Source of the DNA: Proteiniclasticum sp.
Lineage (GTDB): Bacteria > Bacillota > Clostridia > Clostridiales > Clostridiaceae
Reading direction: 5' to 3'
Assembly: GCF_003514505.1 (NCBI RefSeq)
Contig: NZ_DOPX01000033.1
Span: forward strand, 1 to 64,000
Length of the DNA: 64,000 nt
The notes under the pieces: model-generated
The model's database searches: none
What the model was told of the DNA's origin: nothing
The model's input: only the letters and a program-made list of their open reading frames with translations
In this document: in pieces, positions 43,023 through 52,703 of the stretch
Layout: each line of letters starts with the position of its first letter
Position numbering within the stretch: position 1 is the stretch's first letter
Translations under genes and position numbers: made by a program

Positions 43023-44522
43023 CTAATGCTTGAAATGCCTCATTCCAGTGAATACCATGGCAATGCCATGCGCATCGCAGGCCTGTATGGAGGCTTCATC
43101 TTTTAATGAACCACCAGGCTGAATGATGGCAGTAATTCCATGGGCAGCAGATTCCTCTACCACATCAGGGAAAGGGAAAAATGCATCCGATGCAAGTACT
43201 ACAGCTTGTCCTTTTGCCTTTAACAGTGCAAATTTAGCTGCATCAATCCGGTTGACCTGACCTCCTCCGATGCCTAAGGTCATTTTATCCTTTGTCACGA
43301 CAATGGCATTGGACTTCACATATTTGACGACTTTAAAGGCAAAGATCATTTCCTCCATCATCTCTTTTGTCGGATTCGTCCTGGTTACGGTCTTTAGCTG
43401 ATCAAAGATTTTCTGGTCTTCCTCCTGGACAAGCAGGAGTCCATCCAGAGAAACCATGGTGTTTGTGGCAGAGGGCTTTTGGCTGCAGGTGAGGATCCGG
43501 AGATTTTTCTTGGTTTTCAGCACTTCCAGTGCGTCATCTGTGTAGGATGGCGCAATGATTACCTCCAAAAAGATCTCATTCATTTTTTCCGCACAATCCT
43601 TGGTCACCTCCACATTAAAGCCGATGACGCCACCAAAGATGGAAACAGGATCCGCCGCATAAGCTTTTTCATAACAGTCCAATGCGTTCTCGCCCAGTGC
43701 GACTCCGCAGGGTGTGTTATGCTTCAGCGCACAGCAGCAGGGCTCGGAAAATTCATGGACGACCTTCCAAGCGATATCAAGATCTTTGTAGTTATTGTAG
43801 GAAAGCTCTTTTCCACTTAGAATTCTGATGCTTTTTAGTGCGCCATGTCCATCGATTTCTTCATATACAGAGGCTTTCTGATGTGGATTCTCTCCATAGC
43901 GCAGTGTCTGCAGTTTTCTGTAGGAAAAGCTTCCGTAAGTTTTCTCTTCTTCTCTTAGGAGAAAATTGGCTACAGCGCTGTCATAGGCACCCATGAGATT
44001 ATAGACAAGCCCTGCGCTCTTTCTGCGGAAAGCGTGTTTCTCCTCTTCTGTGCCCTCTTTATACACGTTCATGAAGGTGCTGTATTCTTTCGGATCACTG
44101 AGAACATAGACAAAGGGGTAGTTTTTGGCGGCTGCACGAAGCATGGTGGGTCCTCCGATATCAATAAACTCCACCTGTGCCAGCTCAGAAAGGTTTTCCT
44201 CCAGTTTTTCAAAGAATGGATAAAGATTTACGCAGACAAAATCGATGCTCGAAAGTCCGTTTTCCGACACATCTCTTAAATCATCTTCCTGATCCCTTCT
44301 GTAGAGGATTCCTCCATGGACCTTCGGATGAAGGGTTTTCACCCGACCATGAAGGATTTCAGGACTGTTTGTGAACTCTTCCAGTTTGGTTACAGAGTAC
44401 CCTAATGCTTTTAGATGGGTATAGGTTCCTCCTGTGGAGAGTATTTCAATCCCCTCCTTCACAAAAAAATCTGCGAGTTTTTCAATGCCTTCTTTATTAT
44501 AGACACTCAGTAACGCTTTCAT
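43023..44522 (-). CDS. purH: AICAR transformylase / IMP cyclohydrolase
   Basis: Last two steps to IMP. N-terminal cyclohydrolase ([37 protein letters not shown]), C-terminal transformylase with [29 protein letters not shown] and [21 protein letters not shown]. 499 residues. The frame extends 39 bp further, but AAAGGAGG before the ATG at 44522 fixes the start, leaving a 26-bp overlap with purN. Confidence 0.97.
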   Translation of the reverse strand: MKALLSVYNKEGIEKLADFFVKEGIEILSTGGTYTHLKALGYSVTKLEEFTNSPEILHGRVKTLHPKVHGGILYRRDQEDDLRDVSENGLSSIDFVCVNLYPFFEKLEENLSELAQVEFIDIGGPTMLRAAAKNYPFVYVLSDPKEYSTFMNVYKEGTEEEKHAFRRKSAGLVYNLMGAYDSAVANFLLREEEKTYGSFSYRKLQTLRYGENPHQKASVYEEIDGHGALKSIRILSGKELSYNNYKDLDIAWKVVHEFSEPCCCALKHNTPCGVALGENALDCYEKAYAADPVSIFGGVIGFNVEVTKDCAEKMNEIFLEVIIAPSYTDDALEVLKTKKNLRILTCSQKPSATNTMVSLDGLLLVQEEDQKIFDQLKTVTRTNPTKEMMEEMIFAFKVVKYVKSNAIVVTKDKMTLGIGGGQVNRIDAAKFALLKAKGQAVVLASDAFFPFPDVVEESAAHGITAIIQPGGSLKDEASIQACDAHGIAMVFTGMRHFKH

Positions 44523-45084
44523 TGATCCGTTCCTCCTTTGCAAGCAGTCGAATGGCATCAATCAATGCGCCTTTCTCCACTGCTGACACTTTCTTCATAA
44601 CATCATCGCTGGTATGGCACTCTCTGATGCCAACAATTCTCTGAAGCAGGATGGAGCCTCCATCCACCACCTCGCTGACATAATGGACTGTACAGCCTGA
44701 TATGGGAAGTTTGGACTCCAGTACTTTTTCATGCACTCTCATTCCATACATACCCTTGCCACCGAATTTTGGCAGCAGCGAGGGATGAAGATTGATGATT
44801 CTGCTGGACATTTGTGTTAAAACCGGTCCTTCAAGAATGGACAAAAATCCTGCCAGGACCACCAGATCGAAGGCGCAAACCTCTTCGAGAATCCTTCCGG
44901 ATAAATTCTGATCCCTGGGGAGAATTTTCGTTCTGATTCCTTCCATTTCTGCATAGCGCAAGCCTTCACAGGGACGGTCTGCGAGAACAAGAGACACCTC
45001 ATAAAGAGAATCCCTCTTCTGGTCCTTTAAAATAGCCTCCAGGGTTGATCCTTTACCGGAGATGAGTACAGCTACCTGAAACAT
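44497..45084 (-). CDS. purN: Phosphoribosylglycinamide formyltransferase (folate-dependent)
   Basis: Formylates GAR using 10-formyl-THF. 195 residues: VAVLISGKGSTLEAILKD at the start, the catalytic region RIINLHPSLLPKFGG (near 92) and the folate-site run ISGCTVHYVSEVVDGGSILLQ (near 130-150). It overlaps purM by 13 bp and purH by 26 bp, so the three are translationally linked. Confidence 0.95.
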   Translation of the reverse strand: MFQVAVLISGKGSTLEAILKDQKRDSLYEVSLVLADRPCEGLRYAEMEGIRTKILPRDQNLSGRILEEVCAFDLVVLAGFLSILEGPVLTQMSSRIINLHPSLLPKFGGKGMYGMRVHEKVLESKLPISGCTVHYVSEVVDGGSILLQRIVGIRECHTSDDVMKKVSAVEKGALIDAIRLLAKEERINESVTECL

Positions 45085-46073
45085 AGTTCTTCGTCTCCTT
45101 CATCCACATAACCCAGAAGAACCGGTTCTTCACCTTCTGCTTTGAGAAATTCCAGGAAAGATTCTTTCAAAGCGTTGCTTACACAGAACACGTATCCGAT
45201 CCCAGTGTTGAAGGTTTTGTAAAAACTCTCTCTGTCCACACCTCTTGAAGCAAGGACATCATAGATGGCAGGCAGCCTGTAGGAATCCTTGTATATGTTC
45301 AGTCGAAGGTGCTCTTTCTGAGTGATTCGGGGAAGATTCTCGATAAAGCCTCCTCCGGTGATATGGGCCATTCCTTTGATTTCAAAGTGCCCTAATGCTT
45401 TCATGACAATGGATGTATAAATTCGAGTAGGTGTTAGAAGCAGATCCCCAATTCTTTCTTCAAGGACCATTTCCTCGAAATCAGGAAACACCTTGCGAAG
45501 CAGTGAAAATCCATTGGAATGAAAGCCAGAGGAAGGCAAGCCGATGAGCACATCTCCTGATTCAATGGTTTCTCCGGTGATGATCTGATCTTTCTCACAG
45601 ACCCCTACAGCAAATCCTGCCATGTCATAATCCCCTTCTTCGTAAAAACCTGGCATTTCAGCGGTTTCTCCCCCAATGAGTGACATAGAGCCCTCTATGC
45701 ATCCTTCCGCGATGCCTTTCACAAGTTCTGAAGATACATCTGCATCCAGTTTTCCGCAGGCGATATAATCCAGAAAAAAGAGCGGTTTTGCCCCGTGGCA
45801 CAGAATGTCGTTGACACACATAGCAACGCAGTCAATCCCAACAGTGTCGTATTTTTTCAAATCCAGTGCAATACGGAGCTTCGTGCCCACGCCATCTGTA
45901 CCTGAAATCAGCACTGGTTTTCTGTAGCCTTCCGGCAGCTCCATCATTCCCGCAAAGGAACCTAATCCATTCAGAACCAGAGGGCTTAAGGTTTTTTTCG
46001 CATAGCCTTTGATTTTCTCTACGGAACGGTAGCCTTCCTCGATATTCACGCCTGAAGATTTGTAATCCATCAT
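45072..46073 (-). CDS. purM: Phosphoribosylformylglycinamidine cyclo-ligase (AIR synthetase)
   Basis: Closes the imidazole ring to AIR. 333 residues: VLISGTDGVGTKLRIAL (near 50), GIDCVAMCVNDILCHGA, GGETAEMPGFY (near 133) and HITGGGFIENLPR (near 240). It begins three bases after purF ends and overlaps purN. Confidence 0.97.
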   Translation of the reverse strand: MMDYKSSGVNIEEGYRSVEKIKGYAKKTLSPLVLNGLGSFAGMMELPEGYRKPVLISGTDGVGTKLRIALDLKKYDTVGIDCVAMCVNDILCHGAKPLFFLDYIACGKLDADVSSELVKGIAEGCIEGSMSLIGGETAEMPGFYEEGDYDMAGFAVGVCEKDQIITGETIESGDVLIGLPSSGFHSNGFSLLRKVFPDFEEMVLEERIGDLLLTPTRIYTSIVMKALGHFEIKGMAHITGGGFIENLPRITQKEHLRLNIYKDSYRLPAIYDVLASRGVDRESFYKTFNTGIGYVFCVSNALKESFLEFLKAEGEEPVLLGYVDEGDEELCFR

Positions 46074-46075
46074 CT

Positions 46076-47467
46076 TTATTCAAGACCTCCTAAGAATTCG
46101 TTTGGTGCACCCAAGGGGTATATCCCCGTAAAGCAGCCGATGCAGAAAGACGTGTCTTCAAGACAGGAAAGGAGTCCTTCTGTAGACAAATAAGTGAGAC
46201 TGGTGCTGCCTATATAATCATTGATTTCTTTTTTGGACATATTTGCAGCGATGAGATTTTCTCTGTAAGGGGTATCAATGCCAAAATAGCAGGGAAACAT
46301 CACCATGGGCGAAGATACTTTAAAATGAACTTCTTTAGCGCCAGCTCTATAGAGAAGATCCACGAGATATTTGGACGTTGTTCCTCTTACGATGGAGTCA
46401 TCGATGAGAACTACACGTTTTCCAGCCACCACATCTTTCTGTGCATTGAGTTTTAAGGATACTACTTTTTCTCGTGTTTCCTGATTTGGTGTAATGAAGC
46501 TTCGGCCAATATACTTATTTTTAGAGAACCCGATGTCAAAGGGAATACCGGAGGCTCTGGAGTAACCGATGGCCGCTGCCAGACCAGAATCAGGCACACC
46601 AATGACTACATCTGCTTCTACAGGAGATTCTTCATAGAGTTTTTCTCCGGTTTTCACTCGCACATCATGAACGCTGATTCCATCGATGACAGAATCAGGT
46701 CTGGCGAAATAAATATACTCAAAAGAACAGGTCTGTTTTTTGGTTTTTTCGGAGTATATATAAGAGGTGAGCTCGCCATTTTCAATGACGACCATTTCTC
46801 CGGGAAGCACATCCCGAAGCACTGTTCCTTGTACGGTATCGATGGCGCAGCTTTCTGAGGAAAGAATATAGTCCTCCCCTCTTTTTCCGATGATGAGGGG
46901 CCGTATGCCGAAGGGATCCCTGATACCGATGAGTTTGGAGCCGAATGCAATGACCAGTGCGAAACTGCCCTTTACGGTCTGAACCGCATTAAGTACAGCG
47001 TTTTCCAGACCCTTATGAATCCCTCTGGAGATGAGATTCACCACAATCTCAGAATCTGTATCTGTCTGAAACAGAACACCACTGTCTTCCAGAAGACTGC
47101 GGATGAGATTGGTGTTGATCAGTGTACCGTTATGGGCAACTGCCAGAGAACCGAATTTGCTTTTGGCTGTCAGGGGCTGCGCATTCAGTACATTGGAATC
47201 TCCTTTAGTGGAATAACGCACATGTCCCACAGAAATATTTCCTTTCAGTTGAGCCAAATCTTCTTCACTGATTGCAGCGTTCACAAGTCCCATTCTTTTT
47301 CGGACCAGAAGTTCCCCCTGATGAATGGATGCGATCCCTGCGCTTTCCTGTCCTCTGTGCTGCAGAGCGTAAAGGCCATCGTAGACATCATAGGCCGCAC
47401 TGCTGGAATCTGAGTAGATTCCGAAGACACCGCACTCCTCTTTAAACTTATCGATGATTTCAATCAT
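46076..47467 (-). CDS. purF: Amidophosphoribosyltransferase
   Basis: First committed step of purine synthesis. The protein starts with a short leader (MIEIIDKFKEE) before CGVFGIYSDS, where Cys becomes the N-terminal nucleophile after propeptide removal, as in Bacillus PurF. The PRPP loop is RVVLIDDSIVRGTTS (near 345). The Fe-S cluster cysteines of the Gram-positive type are present near the end (SFCIGCFTG region). 463 residues. Purine nucleotides are expected to inhibit it. Confidence 0.96.
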   Translation of the reverse strand: MIEIIDKFKEECGVFGIYSDSSSAAYDVYDGLYALQHRGQESAGIASIHQGELLVRKRMGLVNAAISEEDLAQLKGNISVGHVRYSTKGDSNVLNAQPLTAKSKFGSLAVAHNGTLINTNLIRSLLEDSGVLFQTDTDSEIVVNLISRGIHKGLENAVLNAVQTVKGSFALVIAFGSKLIGIRDPFGIRPLIIGKRGEDYILSSESCAIDTVQGTVLRDVLPGEMVVIENGELTSYIYSEKTKKQTCSFEYIYFARPDSVIDGISVHDVRVKTGEKLYEESPVEADVVIGVPDSGLAAAIGYSRASGIPFDIGFSKNKYIGRSFITPNQETREKVVSLKLNAQKDVVAGKRVVLIDDSIVRGTTSKYLVDLLYRAGAKEVHFKVSSPMVMFPCYFGIDTPYRENLIAANMSKKEINDYIGSTSLTYLSTEGLLSCLEDTSFCIGCFTGIYPLGAPNEFLGGLE

Positions 47468-47472
47468 GCTTT

Positions 47473-48174
47473 TTATCCTCTTTTCATACGGGACACAACT
47501 TCTTCGTATGCGCCCTTCACATTATCAAGATTTCTTCTGAAACGGTCTTTGTCCATTTTTTCCAGGGTTACTTCATCCCAGAGTCTGCAAGTGTCCGGGC
47601 TTATTTCATCTGCAAGCAGCAGAGCTCCCTCCTGATCCTTCCCGAACTCCAGCTTGAAATCCACAAGGATCAGACCTAATTTCTGAAAGAATGACTTCAG
47701 AAGCACGTTGATTTTTGCTGTTGCATCATAAATCTCTTTCAGCTCGTCAAAGGTGGACAGACCTAGAGCCACGGCGTGGGTATCGTTGATGAGAGGATCG
47801 CCGAAGTCGTCATTCTTATAGCAGATTTCAAATATTGTTGTGTTCAGCGCTGTGCCCTCTTCAACACCAAGTCTTTTGGAAAAGGACCCTGCCGCGACGT
47901 TTCTCACAATGACTTCAAGTGGTACGATGGTTACCTTTTTCACCCTCTGCTCTCTTTCAGAAAGCTTCTCAATGAAGTGTGTTTTAATGCCATTTTCTTC
48001 AAGATATGTATAAATCATGGATGAAATCTCATTGTTCATGACACCTTTGTCAGAGATACTGCCCTTTTTTTCTCCGTTGAATGCAGTAGCATCGTCCTTA
48101 TAGTAGACAATGACTTCACTCTCCTTTTCTGTGCTGTAGATGATTTTTGCTTTTCCTTCATATAGCTTATTCAT
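47473..48174 (-). CDS. purC: SAICAR synthetase
   Basis: Joins CAIR with aspartate. 233 residues: [15 protein letters not shown] at the start, then [27 protein letters not shown] and [14 protein letters not shown], all diagnostic. The ATG overlaps the purE stop by 4 bp (ATGA). Confidence 0.97.
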   Translation of the reverse strand: MNKLYEGKAKIIYSTEKESEVIVYYKDDATAFNGEKKGSISDKGVMNNEISSMIYTYLEENGIKTHFIEKLSEREQRVKKVTIVPLEVIVRNVAAGSFSKRLGVEEGTALNTTIFEICYKNDDFGDPLINDTHAVALGLSTFDELKEIYDATAKINVLLKSFFQKLGLILVDFKLEFGKDQEGALLLADEISPDTCRLWDEVTLEKMDKDRFRRNLDNVKGAYEEVVSRMKRG

Positions 48175-48653
48175 GAATACATTACCTCCATTGTGTTATT
48201 CTTTCTTATGGTTTCTTTCATGGTCTCTCGGTACGCTTTCAGTTTTTCTTTCAGTTCCGGATACTTGATGGAGAGGATTTCCACAGCCAGCATGGCAGCG
48301 TTGAATGAATTGTTGATCCCCACCGTAGCCACTGGAATTTCTTTCGGCATCTGAACGATGGATAAGAGAGCATCCAATCCTTCCAAAGCCCCGTTGAGGG
48401 GAACACCTATGACAGGCAAAGCTGTCTTAGAGGCGACAACACCGGGAAGATGTGCGGCAAGACCTGCCCCGGCAATGATGATTTCAAAGCCCTCTTCCTC
48501 CTTTTTGTGGAGAACCTCTCCCAGCAGTTCAGGTGCGCGGTGTGCTGAAATGGCATAGGATTCATTGTGCACACCAAACTGATCCAGCAGGTCCTTTGCT
48601 TTTTTCATGATGGTCTGATCGTTGGGACTTCCAAATAGAATAAGTACTTTCAT
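48171..48653 (-). CDS. purE: N5-carboxyaminoimidazole ribonucleotide mutase (class I PurE)
   Basis: Converts N5-CAIR to CAIR in the usual bacterial route, which needs a PurK that is not present here. 160 residues: [19 protein letters not shown], then [12 protein letters not shown] (near 40), [17 protein letters not shown] and [14 protein letters not shown]. It has AGCAHR-region features of class I. It follows the purL gene by 35 bases. Confidence 0.95.
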   Translation of the reverse strand: MKVLILFGSPNDQTIMKKAKDLLDQFGVHNESYAISAHRAPELLGEVLHKKEEEGFEIIIAGAGLAAHLPGVVASKTALPVIGVPLNGALEGLDALLSIVQMPKEIPVATVGINNSFNAAMLAVEILSIKYPELKEKLKAYRETMKETIRKNNTMEVMYS

Positions 48654-48688
48654 AAGATCCTCCTAATATAACTACATTTGAACATGTT

Positions 48689-51600
48689 TTATTTTTTGAA
48701 GTAATCCACACCGGCTTTGAAAAAATCCTCATAATATGAGCCCGTGTAGTTTTTGTATAATCCATCCTGATAACGCTCTGTATGACCCATTTTCCCGAAT
48801 ACACGTCCGTCCTTGGAGGCGATTCCTTCGATGGCATACATGGATCCGTTGGGGTTAAAGGGAGCTTCCATGGTGATGTTATGTTGAAGATCCACATACT
48901 GCGTGATGATCTGTCCATTCTCAAGAAGTGTTTTGAGCATCTCAGGAGTCGCTGCAAATCTCCCCTCCCCATGGGAGACTGGTACATCATGGACATCACC
49001 CAGTGCACAATACTGCATCCAGGGAGTATTTCTGGAGACTACTTTGGTTTTTACCAGTCTGGACATATGTTTTCCAGCAGTATTGTATGTGAGAATCGGC
49101 ATATCTTCTTTAGGACTGATGATTCTGCCATAGGGCAGAAGACCTGATTTCACAAGGCCCTGGAAGCCGTTGCAGATGCCAAGAATCAGCCCGTCCCTCT
49201 CATTTATGAGCCTTTCCACCGCTTCTTTCACAGGTGTGCTCCTGAGCACATTGGCGATGTATTTTCCTGAACCCTCTGGTTCGTCTGCTGCACTGAATCC
49301 GCCAGCCAGCATCAGTATTTGACAGCTGTCGATTTTATCAGCTAAGGTTTTAAGACCATTCTCCAGGGCATCTTTTCCGCTGGGCAGAACAAAGGAATGC
49401 ACTTCCGCTCCTTCCTTTCTGAAGGCGAACTCCAGGTCCAATTCACAATTGGTGCCGAAGAAAACTGGAATAAGGACCTTCGGTTTTTCTGTCAGCTTTC
49501 CATGATATGTATCCGGTGTCTTGTGTGAAAAAACTGCGGGAAGGTTCTCTCCTTCTTTCCGGAAAGACGGGAAAACATTTTTCAGTGGTGACTCCAGATG
49601 GGTAAGCGCTTCCTCATAGGGAATGAACGCCTCGCCGTACTTTACACCATCGGAGTCCGTGGTTTTACCAACCACCAGCAGTGAATGGTCCTGACCTTCT
49701 CTCAGAATCCCACACACATCTTCATAGGCCACTTCCAGGAGAAAGCTTCCGGGATCTTTTTCAGCCCAGCCACTGGGGATTCTTGTGAGCTCCATGCCCA
49801 CTCTGTTGCCCAGGGCCATGTTCAGCGCTGTGGGAAAGAATCCTTTCTTCAATGTGTCAACGGATATAATTTTTCCTTGTTCTGTCAAGGTCTTCAGGAA
49901 AGCTGCATTTTCTTTGAATGAGGTCTTTTCATACATCCCATTGTTTCTTTCCGTTCGCAGCAAGAGAAGACTGGTCTTTCCACCTTTCATTGTGTTCACA
50001 AGAATCTTCTCTTTTTCTGCTGTCTGTACAGCAAAGGAAATCAGTGTGTTTGGTACGTGAATCTCTTCAAAACTGCCGGACATGGAATCTTTGCCGCCAA
50101 TTGCAGGCACCTCAAAATCCAGCTGCGCTTGAAGTGCTCCGAGCAGTGCGGAAAAAGGCTTTCCCCAGTTGCGCGCATCGGTGCCCAGTTTACGGAAGTA
50201 TTCTTGAAAACTCAGTCGTATGCCGGTGAGATCTCCCCCCATGGCAATGATTTTTGCGATGCTTTCCACCACGGCCTCATAGGCGCCCTCATACGGTGCG
50301 CGGTCTGTTACTTCCGGGTCAAATCCATAGGTCATAAGAGAAGCATCCAGAGTGGTCAGGTTTTTCAGAGGAATCACCGCAGCCATACCGGGGCTTTTGG
50401 TGTCCTGATACAGTCCCCCATAAGGGAGCAGGAGGGTACCTCTTCCGATGGTGGTATCGAAATTTTCCAGGAGCCCTTTCTGGGAGGCGTTGTTCAGCTG
50501 CTGCAGCATACTGAACACTGTTTCTTTCGATGGCAGTTTATCAGCTGGCGCATCCTCAGCGGATGTTGCCGCTTCTACGAAAACATCTGTCTCCTGATGG
50601 GCACCGTTGGTATCAAGAAATGATCGCTTCAGTCGGACCACAATCTGATCTCCATGGTACATTTCCATATAACCCGTATCTGTTACTTCTGCCACAAAAG
50701 TAGCTTCCACATTTTCTTCCAGGCAGATCCTTTGTACAAAGTCCAAATCTTCTTTACGGATGACAACAGCCATTCTTTCCTGTGATTCCGAAATGGCAAT
50801 TTCAGTAGGATCTAGTCCCTGGTATTTTTTAGGTACCCGGTGGAGATAGATCTTAAGGGAAGGTGCAAGCTCACCGATGGCTACAGAAACACCTCCTGCA
50901 CCAAAGTCATTGGATTTTTTGATGCATTTTGTCAGGTCTTCTCTTCGGAAGAGTCTTTGAAGTTTCCGTTCCTCAACGGCATTTCCTTTTTGCACCTCCT
51001 GTCCGGAGATTTCCACGGAGTTCTCATCATGCTCCTTGGAAGAGCCCGTCGCACCACCAATGCCGTCCCTGCCTGTCTTGCCACCAAGAAGAAGAATCAG
51101 ATCTCCTGGGACGGGTGTCTTCCGTATGACGTTTTCCTTCAGGTTGGCAGAAATGACAGCACCAGTCTCCATTCGTTTCGCTTCATATCCAGGGTGATAG
51201 ATTTCTTCCACAAATCCAGTAGTCAGCCCTATCTGATTTCCATAGGAGGAGAATCCTTTTGCAGCACCTTTCGTAATGGTCCGCTGCGGAAGTTTTCCTT
51301 TCCTGGTCTGAGCTATGGTTTTTCTAGGGTCGGCAGCTCCTGTGATTCTCATACCCTGATAGACGTAGGTTCTTCCACTGAGCGGATCTCTGATGGCTCC
51401 TCCCAGACAGGTAGCGGCTCCACCAAAAGGCTCGATTTCAGTAGGATGGTTGTGTGTTTCGTTTTTGAACATGATGAGTGCTTCTTTCAGGCCATCTGTG
51501 GTTCTGACGGTTCTCTCAATACTGCAGGCATTGATTTCCTCCGATTCATCCAGATCCTGGACCTTTCCGGTTTTTTTCAGGTATCTGGCCCCTACCGTTG

Positions 51601-52402
51601 CCAAATCCATCAAAGTGACAGGTTTATGATCTCTGCCCAGAATCCCTTTGATTTCTAGATACCGTTCAAAGCTCTCTTTTTCTTTCCTTGCCTCCTCGCT
51701 GAATCTGATGTTTTTGATTTCTGTAAGGAAGGTGGTATGTCTGCAGTGATCGGACCAATAGGTGTCCAGCACTTTCAGTTCTGTGATGGAGGGGTCGCGC
51801 TTTTCTTCGGTAAAGTAGGTTTGTATAAGAGCAAGATCATCCACGGTCATGGCAAGCTGATGCTCTTTCTGGAATTCTTCCAGTGAACCAGGATCAAGCT
51901 TTGTGAAACCCTTCATGGTCTCCACAAGGAGAGGCTTTTCCGGAAATTCTGTGAACTTCTCTTCCATCATCCCTTCTCTCATTTCCACAGGATTGAGCAG
52001 GTAGTTTTTAATCTCAACCAGCATTTCCGAAGTTGCCTCCGGTATCACATAAAGGGTTTTGTAACGTACCTCTATATCAGAAAGACCCAGGGTAAGAAGA
52101 ATGCACTCTTTTACAGCTTCTGCTCTCTGATCATACTGCCCCGGAAGAAGTTCAAGCAGAAAATGTGGTTCATCTAAAAATGAAAAAGGTTCTTCGTGGA
52201 CCACATCAATCTGCGGATCACTAAAAACCGTGTTCTTTAGAGCGTTCAACTGTTCGTCCTGAAGTCCTCTCACCTGGTACAGGTGAAGAACTCTTGGCGA
52301 CAGGTTGAAACCCAGCATTTCATTCAGTTCATTTTTCAGCGCCTCAGCATCCTGCTGAAAACCTAATCTCTTTTCCACAAAAACATTTCTTATAAGTTCC
52401 AT
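48689..52402 (-). CDS. purL: Phosphoribosylformylglycinamidine synthase, single-chain
   Basis: Makes FGAM from FGAR with glutamine. At 1237 residues this is the large single-chain clostridial form, with PurS-like N-terminus, two AIR-synthase-like halves (DYWSDHCRHTTF near 233, HNHPTEIEPFGGAATCLGG, GIGGATGSS) and a C-terminal glutaminase with nucleophile Cys in LILGICNGFQGLVKSGLLP (near 1100) and HGEGRFAA. Separate purS and purQ genes are thus not needed. First gene of the operon, with a very short leader. Confidence 0.97.
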   Translation of the reverse strand: MELIRNVFVEKRLGFQQDAEALKNELNEMLGFNLSPRVLHLYQVRGLQDEQLNALKNTVFSDPQIDVVHEEPFSFLDEPHFLLELLPGQYDQRAEAVKECILLTLGLSDIEVRYKTLYVIPEATSEMLVEIKNYLLNPVEMREGMMEEKFTEFPEKPLLVETMKGFTKLDPGSLEEFQKEHQLAMTVDDLALIQTYFTEEKRDPSITELKVLDTYWSDHCRHTTFLTEIKNIRFSEEARKEKESFERYLEIKGILGRDHKPVTLMDLATVGARYLKKTGKVQDLDESEEINACSIERTVRTTDGLKEALIMFKNETHNHPTEIEPFGGAATCLGGAIRDPLSGRTYVYQGMRITGAADPRKTIAQTRKGKLPQRTITKGAAKGFSSYGNQIGLTTGFVEEIYHPGYEAKRMETGAVISANLKENVIRKTPVPGDLILLLGGKTGRDGIGGATGSSKEHDENSVEISGQEVQKGNAVEERKLQRLFRREDLTKCIKKSNDFGAGGVSVAIGELAPSLKIYLHRVPKKYQGLDPTEIAISESQERMAVVIRKEDLDFVQRICLEENVEATFVAEVTDTGYMEMYHGDQIVVRLKRSFLDTNGAHQETDVFVEAATSAEDAPADKLPSKETVFSMLQQLNNASQKGLLENFDTTIGRGTLLLPYGGLYQDTKSPGMAAVIPLKNLTTLDASLMTYGFDPEVTDRAPYEGAYEAVVESIAKIIAMGGDLTGIRLSFQEYFRKLGTDARNWGKPFSALLGALQAQLDFEVPAIGGKDSMSGSFEEIHVPNTLISFAVQTAEKEKILVNTMKGGKTSLLLLRTERNNGMYEKTSFKENAAFLKTLTEQGKIISVDTLKKGFFPTALNMALGNRVGMELTRIPSGWAEKDPGSFLLEVAYEDVCGILREGQDHSLLVVGKTTDSDGVKYGEAFIPYEEALTHLESPLKNVFPSFRKEGENLPAVFSHKTPDTYHGKLTEKPKVLIPVFFGTNCELDLEFAFRKEGAEVHSFVLPSGKDALENGLKTLADKIDSCQILMLAGGFSAADEPEGSGKYIANVLRSTPVKEAVERLINERDGLILGICNGFQGLVKSGLLPYGRIISPKEDMPILTYNTAGKHMSRLVKTKVVSRNTPWMQYCALGDVHDVPVSHGEGRFAATPEMLKTLLENGQIITQYVDLQHNITMEAPFNPNGSMYAIEGIASKDGRVFGKMGHTERYQDGLYKNYTGSYYEDFFKAGVDYFKK

Positions 52403-52429
52403 GACAACCTCCGAACGATTTATAGGTAA

Positions 52430-52457
52430 ATAATAACATTGTACATGGAATAGTCAA
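52430..52457 (-). promoter_or_regulatory. pur operon promoter
   Basis: On the minus strand TTGACT (52457-52452), a 16-bp spacer and TATTAT (52435-52430), giving a leader of only about 20 bases before purL. No purine riboswitch core is seen. Confidence 0.6.
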
Positions 52458-52479
52458 TAATTTTCGATATTTTTCTTTT

Positions 52480-52585
52480 TATAATTCGTACAGGTAAGAA
52501 CAATAAAACACGAGTTGATTTATGTGTTTGCGCATAGAGGACGAAGGTTCTTGTGGGAAGTTAAACGAAGGAACCTTTTTATGTA
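52480..52585 (+). other. Possible short structured RNA between purL and nadE
   Basis: TATAAT (52480-52485) without a good -35 is followed by about 60 bases including a small hairpin (ATGTG/CGCAT, 52522-52535), then AAGGTTC (52544-52550) pairing with GAACCTT (52571-52577) and a T5 run, as in an intrinsic terminator. No open reading frame explains it. It could be a small RNA or an attenuator upstream of nadE, although nadE has its own promoter further on. Not recognised as a known family. Confidence 0.35.
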
Positions 52586-52624
52586 AGTGCTGGTGCAGTT
52601 TCAAGACCCCGCCTGCCCCTGCTG

Positions 52625-52653
52625 TTTCAAGGAAGAACTGTAGGTGGTATAAT
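52625..52653 (+). promoter_or_regulatory. nadE promoter
   Basis: TTTCAA (52625-52630), a 17-bp spacer and a perfect TATAAT (52648-52653). Confidence 0.65.
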
Positions 52654-52703
52654 ATGGTTAATTTCAAAGAAACAAGACTATAGACAGATTGTGAGGGAAT
52701 CGT

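Noticed and set aside
50840..51658. A 272-codon frame on the plus strand
   Set aside because: Opposite strand of purL; no family motif, strongly biased composition.
52411..52419. CCGAACGAT, similar to half of a Bacillus PurR box
   Set aside because: Only one half with a mismatch; no second inverted copy at the proper distance, and it overlaps the purL ribosome binding site.
52540..52620. ZTP, lysine or purine riboswitch near nadE/purL
   Set aside because: Some short matches such as CCGCCTG appear but the conserved cores are missing.
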